A program made the position numbers and the translations under genes. From JAJDXW01 sp965214795 (GTDB taxonomy: Bacteria; Pseudomonadota; Gammaproteobacteria; HK1), in NCBI GenBank assembly GCA_965214795.1, contig OZ243976.1:1488001-1552000 (forward strand): a stretch of 64,000 nucleotides of DNA. Direction: 5' to 3'. The notes under the pieces are model-generated. The model did no database searches, was not told the DNA's origin, and was given only the letters and a program-made list of their open reading frames with translations. Below, in pieces: positions 36,662-47,117 of the stretch (position 1 is the stretch's first letter; each line of letters begins with the position of its first letter).

Positions 36662-36867
36662 CGTGACGTCCGGCCTCGGCCCGGGCACGGAAAGCATCTA
36701 CCGGCCGGGCGCGCTGAAGTCCTTTCCGGAGGAACAAATCGCCCTGCAAGGCGACGGCGCTTCGAGCAGGCCGCGAATCGATGAAACGTTCACGATGGCG
36801 CCCGACCCGCGTGCGATCATGTCCGGCAATGCGTGGCGTATCCTCCGGAGCCTCGAATAGTCGCGGA

Positions 36868-37026
36868 TCACGTTGCGGTCCGCTCGATAATCAGCGCATC
36901 GAGCGCAACGCCGCCCTCACCCTCGGGCAGGGCCACGAACGGATTCGCGTCGACGCTCTCCACCATGTCCGCGTGGGCGGCGAAGAAGCGGGACAGGGCG
37001 GCGACGGCACCGGCGAGCGCAACGAC
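36868..37026 (-). pseudogene. C-terminal fragment of an ATP-grasp acyl-CoA synthetase (ADP-forming type)
   Basis: 52 codons reading AALSRFFAAHADMVESVDAN, then PFVALPEGEGGVALDALII, the conserved end of the ATP-grasp subunit of acetate/acyl-CoA ligases. Nothing upstream matches the rest of a roughly 700-residue enzyme. It directly abuts the duplicated ABC ATPase fragment, so it is a relic joined by deletion or insertion. Confidence 0.7.
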
Positions 37027-37044
37027 GTCGCATCGCGGGCGGCC

Positions 37045-37139
37045 GCGGCGTTCCGTCGATCTCGATGCGGCCGCCGTCGGGCGGCTGCGCCCCGGCGAGG
37101 GCCTTGACGAGGGTCGACTTGCCGGCGCCGTTGTCGCCG
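37045..37139 (-). pseudogene. 95-bp duplicate of the sugar ABC ATPase gene
   Basis: Matches 33241-33335 with about two mismatches. It encodes the Walker A region of that ATPase (GDNGAGKST to the IEIDGAPR strand) but with no start or remainder. The near-identity points to a recent copy from 3.8 kb away. Confidence 0.8.
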
Positions 37140-37554
37140 CCAGCGCCTGCCGCGAAGACCGGTCAAGGCCCTCGAACGGGCGGCCCTGGTACGATCCCGT
37201 GACGGACGGGACACGCAGCGCAGCGGTGCCCGACGCCACCGCGGACACGGACGAATCGGCCTCGGGGCGGCGTATCGCCCGCTTTCCGACGTGACCTGCA
37301 ATGCCGGAGATCAGGCCGATGAACAGTGCCATGTCGTGCCCCCCGCCCCGCGTGATCCGATGGCAGAGGTCCTGCCGCTCCGGCAAAGCCCGGGTCCGGA
37401 GCGAGCGCCGGGGCGCCCTCATCCATGCCGCCCGCGCGCCGGCCGGGCGCCTTCCGCGTCCCGGAGAGGAACCGGCCTTCCCGGCGTAGCCCGAACCGAA
37501 GACGAGCCATATCCTGACCGCGGTTGAGACGCGCCGGACATGGAGGGTCATTCG
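37140..37554. other. Decayed intergenic DNA before the glycan locus
   Basis: No gene I can name. A minus-strand frame around 37165-37330 reads MALFIGLISGIAGHVGKRAI, which looks like a membrane-anchor start, then runs into the ABC fragment out of frame. It may be another broken gene. GGAGGG at 37542-37547 is the ribosome site of the next gene. Confidence 0.3.
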
Positions 37555-38982
37555 ATGCAGCCGATACGTTCGTCCGCGACACCCCTGGTCGTCGACGTCG
37601 ACGGCACGCTGGTCGGCGGCGACCTGCTGATCGAAGGCGCCGCCCGGTTGCTCGCCGCCTCCCCCCTCAATTTTTTCGGCCTTCTCTTCTGGTTCGCCAG
37701 GGGACGCGCGGCGCTCAAGCGCAGGGTCGCGCAGAAGGTTCCGCTTGCGCCGTCGACGCTGGTGCTGAACCCGGCGGTGCTCGACGAGATCGCCGCCGCT
37801 CGGGCCGCGGGCCGCGAGGTCTGGCTGGCGTCGGCGGCCGACGAGCGGGCGGTCGCGCCGCTTGCCGAAGCCGTGGGCGCGGCGGGCTTTCTCGCCTCCG
37901 ACGGGCGCACCAATCTGGCCGGCGAGGCCAAGGCCCGCGCCCTGGTCGAGCGCTTCGGCGAGGGCGGGTTCGATTACGCCGGCAACGAACGGCGCGACCT
38001 GGCGGTGTGGAGGCACGCGCGCCGCGCCATCGGCGTCGGCCTCCCGGCACGCCTCGCTCGGGAAGTGCGCGCGCTGGACGAAGACGCCCGGTTTCTTCCG
38101 GGGCTCGGGAGCGAGCCGCGCGACTGGCTCCGGGCCTTGCGCCCGCACCAGTGGGTCAAGAACCTGCTGGTGTTCGCCCCTCTCGTCGCCGCGCACGAGA
38201 CCGGCGCCGGACCGTATCTGACAGCGGCCGGGATGTTCGCGGCGCTGTCGGCCTGCGCATCGGGCGCGTACCTGCTCAACGACCTGCTCGATCTGCCCCA
38301 CGACCGCGGACACCCGAGCAAGCGGCGCCGCCCCATGGCGGCGGGGAAGGTGGCGTTGTTGCCGGCGATGGGCCTCGGCGCGGGGCTGGCGGCGGGCGGG
38401 CTCGCCCTCGCCTTCGAGCTTTCCTGGCCGGGAGGGCTCTGCGTGCTGCTCTACCTGATCCTGACCCTGGCCTACTCGCTGTCGCTGAAACGAAGGCCGT
38501 TCGTCGACGTGGTGACGCTCGGCCTGCTCTACATGGTGCGCGTCTTCGCCGGGGGGATGGCGGTCTCGGTCACGCTGTCCCCGTGGTTCCTCGCCTTCTT
38601 CATGTTCGCGTTCTTCTCCCTGTCCATCGTCAAGCGCCAGGGCGAGCTGCAGAGGCTGCGCGAATCCGGCGGCACCGCGGTCGAAGGACGCGGCTGGCAC
38701 GTCGAGGACTTCCCGGTGCTGGCGGCGTTCGGCGCGGCCGCCGGCCTTGCCTCGGTGGTCGTCTTCGCCCTGTACATCCGGAGCCCGGAAGTGAGCGTGC
38801 TGTATACCCGGCCGGAGTTTCTGTGGCTGATCTGCCCGTTGCTCGTCTACTGGCTGGGGCGCATGACGCTGCTCGCCAACCGCGGGGTGGTGGACGACGA
38901 TCCGGTGGTGTTCACGCTGCGGGACCGCACGAGCTGGCTGACCGGCCTGGCGATGGCGGCCGCGTTCACCGCCGCGCTGTGA
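37555..38982 (+). CDS. HAD phosphatase-UbiA prenyltransferase fusion (polyprenyl-phosphate phosphoribose synthesis)
   Basis: 475 residues; the ATG at 37555 is 7 bases after GGAGGG. The N-terminal domain (about 1-180) is a HAD hydrolase with DVDGTLVGG as motif I. The C-terminal domain (about 185-475) is a UbiA-type membrane enzyme starting LRALRPHQWVKNLLVFAPL, with NDLLDLPHDRGHP as the Asp-rich site, KRRRPMAAG, and about eight membrane segments. This subgroup transfers phosphoribose from PRPP to decaprenyl phosphate (mycobacterial Rv3806c), and the fused HAD could remove the 5-phosphate. With the DprE1-like gene downstream it suggests polyprenyl-phosphoryl arabinose/ribose supply. Confidence 0.8.
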   Translation: MQPIRSSATPLVVDVDGTLVGGDLLIEGAARLLAASPLNFFGLLFWFARGRAALKRRVAQKVPLAPSTLVLNPAVLDEIAAARAAGREVWLASAADERAVAPLAEAVGAAGFLASDGRTNLAGEAKARALVERFGEGGFDYAGNERRDLAVWRHARRAIGVGLPARLAREVRALDEDARFLPGLGSEPRDWLRALRPHQWVKNLLVFAPLVAAHETGAGPYLTAAGMFAALSACASGAYLLNDLLDLPHDRGHPSKRRRPMAAGKVALLPAMGLGAGLAAGGLALAFELSWPGGLCVLLYLILTLAYSLSLKRRPFVDVVTLGLLYMVRVFAGGMAVSVTLSPWFLAFFMFAFFSLSIVKRQGELQRLRESGGTAVEGRGWHVEDFPVLAAFGAAAGLASVVVFALYIRSPEVSVLYTRPEFLWLICPLLVYWLGRMTLLANRGVVDDDPVVFTLRDRTSWLTGLAMAAAFTAAL

Positions 38983-39001
38983 GTGAAGTACGATCAACGA
39001 G

Positions 39002-39145
39002 ATGTCGCCCGAGGCAAACCCGTTGACCACATTGCCGACACGCTTTCGGCCCGACCGCTTCACTCTGTTGGCGATCGCCATCGCCGCACTGGGTGTTGCC
39101 CTCGTGCTGGGGCGGGTCACTTTCAGAGTGATACTGAATCATTGA
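39002..39145 (+). pseudogene. Short membrane-peptide frame, likely 5' stub of a lost gene
   Basis: 47 codons starting MSPEANPLTTLPTRF, with one hydrophobic segment (FTLLAIAIAALGVALVLG) and a stop at 39143. A cytoplasmic start plus first membrane helix is how GT-C glycosyltransferases begin, and the locus holds two of those. I read it as the N-terminus of a deleted membrane glycosyltransferase; it could also be a genuine small membrane protein. No strong ribosome site. Confidence 0.35.
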
Positions 39146-39230
39146 TTCGACGCCTCAAGGGGGTAAGCGGTCGCAACAGCGACAACGGGATGATCGTGCG
39201 AGCGCTCGGAAGGAATGGGGCCATCTGACC

Positions 39231-40812
39231 ATGCCGCACAACGCTACCCCGGATGCTCTCCAGCGCGCCCTGCCCACCCCGTTGCGCAACGCGCTGTTCG
39301 CCATGTTCATCGGTGGTATCCTGGCCTACGGAGCCGGTTTCGCCTGGTATCTTCTCGCCCGCTTCGACCTGGTCAACCTGCTCCGCGACGTGAACGCCGA
39401 CGACTCCTTCTACTACTTTCAGATCGCCAGGAATCTGGCCGAAGGGAAGTTCTCGACCTTTGACGGCGGCATTACCCGGACCAACGGGTATCATCCCGTC
39501 TGGATGCTGCTCATCACACCATTCTACTGGGTATTTGACGCCGAGATCGCGTTGTTCGCCATCAAGGCTTTCGAGATCATGCTCATTGCTGGCGGCGTGA
39601 CCCTCATCGTTCTGGCTGCCCGCGTGGCGCGGTTGCCCTGGATTCTGTTGTTCGCCGTGCTGCCATTTCTCTACCGTTACAGAGCCTTCTTTCAAGGGTT
39701 GGAAAGCGCCGCAGCGTCGTTCATGCTTGGCCTGCTCTTCATGACCATGACTCTCTTTGCGCGGAATCCGGCCCGATGGACGTGGCCGCTGGCTGCGGTG
39801 GCCTTCGCCCTCCCATGGGTCCGTCTGGAGCTCGCCGCCGTCTCGGTGGCGGCAACGGCGATGCTGTGTCTTGTCGAGCGGCCGGACCGGGACCGCTCGC
39901 CCCGCGCATCACCCGCTCGCCCCGCGCATGTTCCGCTGTTCGGTGCATGTTCTGGTATCCTCGCCTGCTTCGCTTACAATTGGCTTGTCTTCGGCGGTGC
40001 TGTTCCAGTGAGCGGGGCGATCAAGCAAGTGTGGTCGCAGAACCGCTGGAAGCAGGAAGGCGGATACAGTCTCACGCAAAACTTCCATGATTTCCTGCAA
40101 GTTCCCGCCTTCGGCACCGGGCTGGCGGTGGCCCTGGGAACCTGCGTTTGCGTTCTGCTGGTTCTGTGGTCCACCCGCCGCGTCCGCGAGCAGGACGACA
40201 GGTTGCTCCTGCATTTTTTGGCGGGCGCATTCGGCCTGGCGGTTGGCCACATGGCGAAGTTTGCGCAGACGGTCCTCATGATGCACCCGAATTGGGGAAG
40301 CGCCGCGCACTACTTCGTTCCGATGTATCTGATGACGGCAAGGAAGCGTGCTGGTCGCCATCGTGACGATCGTTCTCTCCCTGGGAGTGGTGAGACAGGC
40401 AGTTCCGGCCGCCTCCGTCATCATGGTCGGAGACTGCCACTACCAGTACCTCGGCTTCAACGGGCCACGCTGGGTCGGTTCCGAGGTGCTGCGATACGTC
40501 CGCACAAATCCCGTTGCGGGAGAGATATACAGTAACGCACCGTGGCCCTTGTCTCTTCACAATGGCGGAAAGGGCGGAAAGAACATGAACCGCTATCATG
40601 TTCTCCGGAACTCACGCACCGCGCTGGAGAGGCAGTTTGCGGAGCGGATCCCGGACGGTGCATACGTGATCTGGTTCGATTACTACGACCGCCATCATGA
40701 CTACGGTGAGTCCGACTTGTGGCGATTGCCGGACCTGGAACCGGTGGCGGAGCTGGCGGACGGTGTCATCTTCAAGGTGAACAGGGACGGTGTGCCCCGC
40801 TCGAACCCATAA
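39231..40812 (+). pseudogene. GT-C membrane glycosyltransferase 1, broken near 40340
   Basis: The first frame (39231 to about 40345) encodes a GT-C enzyme closely similar to the one at 42.6 kb: RNALFAMFIGGILAYGAGF, the catalytic-loop acidic pair in VNADDSFYYFQIARNL, GGITRTNGYHPVW, and later SGAIKQVWSQNRWKQEGGY. After MYLMTA it shifts frame; the second frame (40348-40812) gives another membrane helix (LVAIVTIVLSLGVV) and a soluble tail (NPVAGEIYSNAPW, GAYVIWFDYYD) unlike the tail of copy 2. About 40 residues expected between them are missing. Probably a deletion chimera of two paralogues, inactive unless the assembly is wrong there. Confidence 0.65.
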
Positions 40813-40848
40813 CGGTCGGCGCTTGCATCCGATGGCTGACACCCCGTG

Positions 40849-41271
40849 ATGGGCGTCGCGGGCTCGGGCTCGGCGCTGGCCCTGCGCTATGGCGCGTTCG
40901 CCGCGCTGGCCACGGCGGTCAACGTCGCGACGCAGGCCCTGAGCCTCGTGCTGTATGCCGGCCGCTACGAGCTGTACGTGGCGATGGCGGCGGGCACCCT
41001 CGCCGGCCTGCTCGCCAAGTACGCGCTCGACCGGCGCTGGATCTTCGGTGGCCCGTCCGCCTCGCTGCGCGGTCGTTCGCGGGAGTTCGCCCTGTATGCG
41101 CTGACGGGCGTGCTGACCACCTGCATTTTCTGGGCGACGGAGCTGGCGTTCGCGGCCATGGGCGATGCGCGCTGGCTGCCCTTCGCGGGGGCCGCTCTCG
41201 GACTGTCCGCCGGCTATGCGATCAAGTACCGGCTGGACCGGCGCTTCGTCTTCCGGGGAGCCGTGGCATGA
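40849..41271 (+). CDS. GtrA family membrane protein
   Basis: About 140 residues (ATG at 40849, or the GTG one codon earlier), four hydrophobic segments. LRYGAFAALATAVNVATQ, AGLLAKYALDRRWIF and IKYRLDRRFVF are the GtrA pattern with the two K/R-Y-x-L-D-R-R-x-x-F repeats. GtrA proteins help move polyprenyl-linked sugars or recruit their synthases; the mycobacterial homologue Rv3789 sits beside dprE1, as here. The stop overlaps the next start (ATGA), indicating co-translation. Confidence 0.85.
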   Translation: MGVAGSGSALALRYGAFAALATAVNVATQALSLVLYAGRYELYVAMAAGTLAGLLAKYALDRRWIFGGPSASLRGRSREFALYALTGVLTTCIFWATELAFAAMGDARWLPFAGAALGLSAGYAIKYRLDRRFVFRGAVA

Positions 41272-42599
41272 AGCTCTCCGGCTGGGGCCGGTATCCGGTG
41301 CGCGACTGCCGGGTCGAACGCCTTCGCGAGGGCGAGGCGTTGCCCGCCCTGCTCCGCCGCGGCGATACCCTCATCGCCCGCGGCAACGGCCGTTCCTACG
41401 GCGACGCCGCGCTCAACCCGGACCTGACGCTCTGCATGCTCGGGATGGACCGGATGCAGGCGTTCGACGCGAAGACGGGCCTGTTGACCTGCGAGGCCGG
41501 CGTGCTGCTCGCCGACATCCTGGACACTTTCGTGCCGCGGGGCTGGTTTCCGCCGGTGGTGCCGGGAACCAGGTTCGTCACCGTCGGCGGCATGATCGCC
41601 GCGGACGTGCACGGCAAGAACCATCACCGCGACGGGTCCTTCGGCGCGCACGTCGAATCGCTGGTTCTGGCCACCGCGGACGGCGAAGTCCGGACGTGCA
41701 GCCGCACGGAACACGCCGGCCTCTTTCGGGCCACCGTCGGCGGGATGGGGCTGACCGGGGTGATCCTCTCCGCGAGCTTCCGGCTGCAACCGATCGAGAC
41801 CGCCTTCGTGATGGAGGAGACGCTGGCCGCGACCGACCTCGACGAGGTGATGGCCTTGTTCGAGGCGTCCCATGGGTGGCCCTACAGCGCGGCCTGGATC
41901 GACTGCCTGGCGCAAGGCGCGAGGATGGGCCGTGCGGTGATGACGCGCGGCGCATTCGTGGACCGCGCCGCGCTGCCGCCGCGGCTCGCCTCCGATCCCC
42001 TGCGCCCGGCGCCCGCGGGCAAGCTCAAGGTTCCGGTCGATGCGCCGTCCGTTCTGCTCAACCGTTTTTCGATCGGTCTCTTCAACGAGCTGTATTACCG
42101 ACGCGGGCGGGCGTGTGCCGGGGCGCGGCTGGTTCATTTCGATCCGTTCTTCTTCCCTCTGGACCGGATCCAAGCGTGGAACCGCCTCTACGGGCAACGG
42201 GGATTCGTCCAGCACCAGTGCGTACTGCCCAAAAGCGAAGGGCTTTCCGGCATCGCGGCCCTGCTGGAGCGCACGGCCGCGGCGGGACAGGGTTCGTTCC
42301 TCGCGGTTCTGAAACTGCTCGGCCCCGCCGGAGACGGGCTGATGTCGTTCCCCCTGGAAGGCTATACCCTCGCGCTCGATTTTCCGGTGCGCAACGGCGC
42401 GCTGGCGCTGCTCGACGAGCTCGACGCGATCGCCCATCGCCACGGCGGGCGGGTCTATCTCGCCAAGGACGCCCGTTGCGCGCCGGAGCGGATACGCGAG
42501 GGCTATCCGCGCCTCGACGCCTTCAAGGCGGTTCGCGCCGAGGCGGCCGGGGCGCAGCCCGGGTTCGCCTCCGCCCTGTCGCGGCGGCTCACCCTGTGA
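41268..42599 (+). CDS. dprE1: DprE1-like FAD oxidase (decaprenylphosphoryl-ribose 2-oxidase)
   Basis: 443 residues, ATGA overlap with the GtrA gene. The FAD-binding region has RGNGRSYGDAALN, GGMIAADVHGKNHHRDGSFG and MGLTGVIL (covering about 35-165). The C-terminus SFLAVLKLLGPAGDGLMSFP, LDFPVRNG and YLAKDARCAPE tracks mycobacterial DprE1 closely. At the position I align with Mtb Cys387 (the covalent drug-target cysteine) this protein has Ala (YTLALDFP). It would oxidise polyprenyl-phosphoryl ribose to the 2-keto form; the reductase partner DprE2 is not in this window. Confidence 0.8.
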   Translation: MKLSGWGRYPVRDCRVERLREGEALPALLRRGDTLIARGNGRSYGDAALNPDLTLCMLGMDRMQAFDAKTGLLTCEAGVLLADILDTFVPRGWFPPVVPGTRFVTVGGMIAADVHGKNHHRDGSFGAHVESLVLATADGEVRTCSRTEHAGLFRATVGGMGLTGVILSASFRLQPIETAFVMEETLAATDLDEVMALFEASHGWPYSAAWIDCLAQGARMGRAVMTRGAFVDRAALPPRLASDPLRPAPAGKLKVPVDAPSVLLNRFSIGLFNELYYRRGRACAGARLVHFDPFFFPLDRIQAWNRLYGQRGFVQHQCVLPKSEGLSGIAALLERTAAAGQGSFLAVLKLLGPAGDGLMSFPLEGYTLALDFPVRNGALALLDELDAIAHRHGGRVYLAKDARCAPERIREGYPRLDAFKAVRAEAAGAQPGFASALSRRLTL

Positions 42600-42625
42600 C
42601 CTCCCCTTCAAGAGAGAGGAACGAT

Positions 42626-45018
42626 ATGCTTCCGTCGAACGACGCAAGGCCGGCTGATCGCTGGCGCGCCTTGATCGCACGGTGTCTGGATACCCTCCCC
42701 CCCCGTGGCGCAACGCGCTGTTCGCTTTGTTCATCGGTGGCATCCTCGCCTACGGTGCGGCGTTCGCTTGGTACATGCTCGCCCGCTTCGATCTGGTCAA
42801 TCTGATCCGCGATATTAATCACGATGACTCCTTCTACTATTTCCAGATCGCCTACCATATGGCCGAAGGGAAGTTCTCGACCTTCGATGGTGGCATCACC
42901 CGCACCAACGGCTACCACCCCCTCTGGCTGTTTGCGATCACCCCCTTCTACTGGGTGTTCGACAAGGAAGCCGCGCTGTTCGCCATCAAGGCGTTCGAAA
43001 TCATGCTGGTCGCCGGCGGCGTGGCGCTCATCGCCGTTGCCGCCCGGCTGGCCCGCCTGCCGTGGGTTCTGCTGTTCGCCGTGCTGCCGGCGTTCTACGA
43101 CGGACGCTGGGTCCTGCTTATGGGGATGGAAACGGCTGCGGCGCTTTTTATGCTCAGTTTGTTCATTCTGGCCGTCTCTCTCTTCGCAAAGAACCCTGCA
43201 AGGTGGCGATGGCTGCTGGCCGCCGTTGCTTTTGCTCTGCCTTGGGTGCGCTTGGAATACATCGCCATTTCACTGGCGGCGACTGTGGCGCTGTGCCTCG
43301 TCGAGTGGTCGTGGCAGGATCGCCCATCCGGCGCGCCACCCGGAGCGCAGGTTCGCTCCATTTCCTCGTTGAAGACATTTGTCCCGCTGCTCAGCGCGAT
43401 CACCGGCATCCTCGTCTATTTCGCCTACAACGGCATTGTCTTCGGCGGCATCGTGCCGGTGTCCGGCGCAACCAAGCAGGTTTGGTCGCAGCAGCGATGG
43501 GAGATGGAAGGCGGATACAGCCTGACGAAGAACTATCAGGAGATGTTGCAGCTCCGTGTTTTCGACCACGAGCTCCTGGTTGCGCTGGAAGTCTGCATCT
43601 TGTTCCTGCTGGTCTGGCGGTTCAGCCGTCGCTCCCGAAACCGGGAGGACTGGCTGCTGCTGGCCTTTCTGGTGGGCGTCCTCGCGCTGAGCGCCGGTCA
43701 TCTTGCCAAGTTCGCGCAGACCGTTCTCACCATGTACCCCCGCTGGGCAGGCCATTCTTGGTATTTCGTGCCTGCGTATCTGATGAACGCGCTGATAGTC
43801 CCCGCAAACTGCTACGCAGCCATTTACTTCATTCGCCGTTTCATCGGGCCGAGGTCGCGCCGGGCAACCGATATTCTGGGCCATGGCATTGTCGTTGTCG
43901 CCGCGGTCTTCCTGCTCGCAACGGCGAATTTCGTGTCTCCCTTCCAGAATGTGGAAACGAGAAGCGGCGAAACCAGAGCCGGCGATGAATGGGGCGAAGT
44001 CTTTCTTGGGGGCACTTATGTTATGAATCGGGTACTTCCCGAGGGCAGCATCGTGGGGTCGTGGGACGCTGGCGTCATCGGGTATTTCTCGCGCTTTCCG
44101 GTTGTGAATCTGGATGGGCTGGTCAATTCCTACGACTACATGCGCGCCAAGCAAGCGGGAACAGCGGCCGCGTTTCATCGGCATTACGGGATTACCCACT
44201 TCGCCAACATCCGGCATGTCGACCGGCGCGCCGATGACCTGCTGTTCGAAGGTCCACGATATCCCCACCCGTCGGGCGAACGCCGGTTCAGGATCTGGTC
44301 CGCCACGCCATTGGAAGAATCCGACGAAACGGCCTGGTTCTGGGAGAGAATGGAGCGGTATTTCGACGACTCGGCGGACGGCGTCGGGCTTCTTGTCGAT
44401 GGGCGGCTGGCGCAGACATTCGCCAGACAATGCAATCCGGAAGAAATGGTAATGTGGCCCTGGGTTGGACCGAGGGATGAAACGGTCGCCAACGCCTGGA
44501 CGCAGACGCAAACGGGGTTGTGCGTAACCGCCGCCGTTCTGCCGCACGCCGCCTCGGGCCCGATCCGGGTCGAGACAATGCCGGCAAGCGACTGGCTGAC
44601 GGGGCTGACAGGCGGCGGCCCGCCGGTCATCCGTTCCGATTGGGACGTGTATCTCGTCGAAGACAGCCTCATCTACATCAAGGAGAAATGCGGCCCGGAG
44701 GACACCCAAACGAAGTTCTTCCTTCACCTCGACCCGGTGGACAAGCGCGACCTTCCCATCCGGCGCCGGAAATATGGTTTCGACAACCTCGACTTCTCTC
44801 TCTGGAGCCACCGCCTCATTGAGGGCGGAGTATGCGCGGCGAGGCGGTCGTTGCCGGACTATGGCATCGCCGCGATCCGGACCGGCCAGTTCAAGCCCGT
44901 GGAAGGCGGTCTTGATAATGTCTGGAAGGGCAGGTTCGATCTTGCCGATCCAGCGGGCGGTGGCGTCGGAGACGGGGCTGTATCTCCTGTTGCCCCCGGC
45001 CGCCGTCGCGGCGCGTGA
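42626..45018 (+). CDS. GT-C membrane glycosyltransferase 2, start separated from body by a C8 tract frameshift
   Basis: The ribosome site (AGAGAGGA) and ATG at 42626 give MLPSNDARPADRWRALIARC, then LDTLPP, where the run of eight Cs (42697-42704) puts the frame out. With nine Cs it would continue PPWRNALFALFIGG, exactly as in glycosyltransferase 1. The open body runs from a GTG at 42682 (no ribosome site) to 45018, about 778 residues: some 10-12 membrane segments, DINHDDSFYYFQIAYHMAEG (acidic loop), TNGYHPLW, and a soluble C-terminal half (SIVGSWDAGVIGYFSRFPVV). GT-C enzymes transfer sugars from polyprenyl-phosphate donors outside the inner membrane; the neighbours suggest a pentose donor. Confidence 0.75.
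42697..42704 (+). repeat. Poly-C tract (8) in the glycosyltransferase 2 start region
   Basis: Eight consecutive Cs about 24 codons after the ribosome-site-linked ATG. One more C restores the frame. Homopolymeric C tracts in surface-glycan genes are classic sites of slipped-strand phase variation; a sequencing error is the alternative. Confidence 0.6.
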
Positions 45019-45183
45019 GCGCTGGCCGGGCGTGCCGGGACGGGGCGTTCGCGCTGCCGCCGCTCCTGGTTGGCGTCCGGCGTCCACGTGGCCTGCGTGA
45101 TGCGGACGGACCGGCGGCGACCGTCCTGCGGCCATTCCGGTGCCGGACGACGTGCTGCGCGCGGCGTCCGCGCCGGCCCGGTT

Positions 45184-45888
45184 CTACACGGTGAGGTAGG
45201 TGCGCCGCATCGCCTCGTCCGCCATGAGCTCGTCGATTGTGCATCGGTGGCGGATGCGGCCCTTCTCGATGATGTACGCCCGGTCGGCGACCTTCATCGC
45301 GAAGTGGACGTTCTGCTCCGAGAGAACGATCGCGAGCCCCTCCTTCTTGAGCTCGCGCACGGCCCGCACCATCTGCTCGACGATGACCGGCGCAAGCCCC
45401 TCGGAGGGCTCGTCCAGGAGCACCAGGGCCGGATTGCCCATCAGGGTGCGGGCAATGGTCAGCATCTGCTGCTCGCCGCCGCTCATCTGTCCCGCGGTGC
45501 GGTCTCCCATCCCGGCCAGGTTGGGAAAGAACTCGAACAGGCGCGCGGGAGTCCACGGGGTGAGGCCGGGGCGGGGGGGCTGGCGGCCCACCTCGAGGTT
45601 CCCGTTCACCGTGAGGGAGGCGAACACCCGCCGCTCCTCCGGGACGTAGCCGATCCCGCGCCGGCAGATCCGGTGCGGCGGCTCGCCGCTGATGCGGGCG
45701 CCGTCCAGCTCGACGGTCCCTTGCGCGGGCCGGACGATCCCGATGATGCTCTTCAGGGTGGTCGACTTGCCGGCGCCGTTTCGTCCGAGGAGTGCGGCGA
45801 CCTCGCCGGGCGCCGCCTCGAGGGAGACGTCCGCGAGGATATGCGCCCGCCCGTAGAAGCTGTGCAGGCCCCGTACGCTCAGGCGCAT
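45184..45888 (-). CDS. livF: Branched-chain amino acid-type ABC transporter ATPase LivF
   Basis: 234 residues; AGGAGG 5 bases before the ATG at 45888 decides the start over a longer frame. Walker A LLGRNGAGKST, IGYVPEERRVF (LivF-type Q-loop), signature MSGGEQQMLTIAR, Walker B LVLLDEP followed by SEGLAP, and LSEQN. Last gene of the liv set, 236 bp after livG across a segment with interleaved inverted repeats. With LivG it powers the LivHM permease. Confidence 0.93.
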   Translation of the reverse strand: MRLSVRGLHSFYGRAHILADVSLEAAPGEVAALLGRNGAGKSTTLKSIIGIVRPAQGTVELDGARISGEPPHRICRRGIGYVPEERRVFASLTVNGNLEVGRQPPRPGLTPWTPARLFEFFPNLAGMGDRTAGQMSGGEQQMLTIARTLMGNPALVLLDEPSEGLAPVIVEQMVRAVRELKKEGLAIVLSEQNVHFAMKVADRAYIIEKGRIRHRCTIDELMADEAMRRTYLTV

Positions 45889-45930
45889 CTGTCCTCCTGA
45901 TTGCGTACGAGCCTCATGTTCGCATCCCGT

Positions 45931-46047
45931 CAGGTGAAATCGGGGTCGGAGGGGGCGCAATCCTCATCCGGCCGGGCTCACCGGCACCCGGAGTCCCACT
46001 CCGATCCCGATTTCACCCGGGGGACGAGCCGGATGAGGGTTGTGCGC
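45931..46047 (-). promoter_or_regulatory. Interleaved inverted repeats between livG and livF
   Basis: Arm a (45933-45951) pairs with a' (45999-46017), 18 of 19 bases. Arm b (about 45955-45979) pairs with b' (46026-46047) through a CCGGATGAGG core and flanks. The order is a, b, a', b', so the two stems cannot both form as simple hairpins: they make either a pseudoknot or two alternative folds. It lies in the transcribed spacer just before the livF ribosome site. Confidence 0.5.
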
Positions 46048-46124
46048 AATCAGGTCTCTCCTTGCCCCTGCGGGCGAACGACGGTCCGCTCATCCGGACG
46101 GTACCACATGCGGCCCCGGGGCGG

Positions 46125-47113
<989 letters not shown>

Positions 47114-47117
<4 letters not shown>

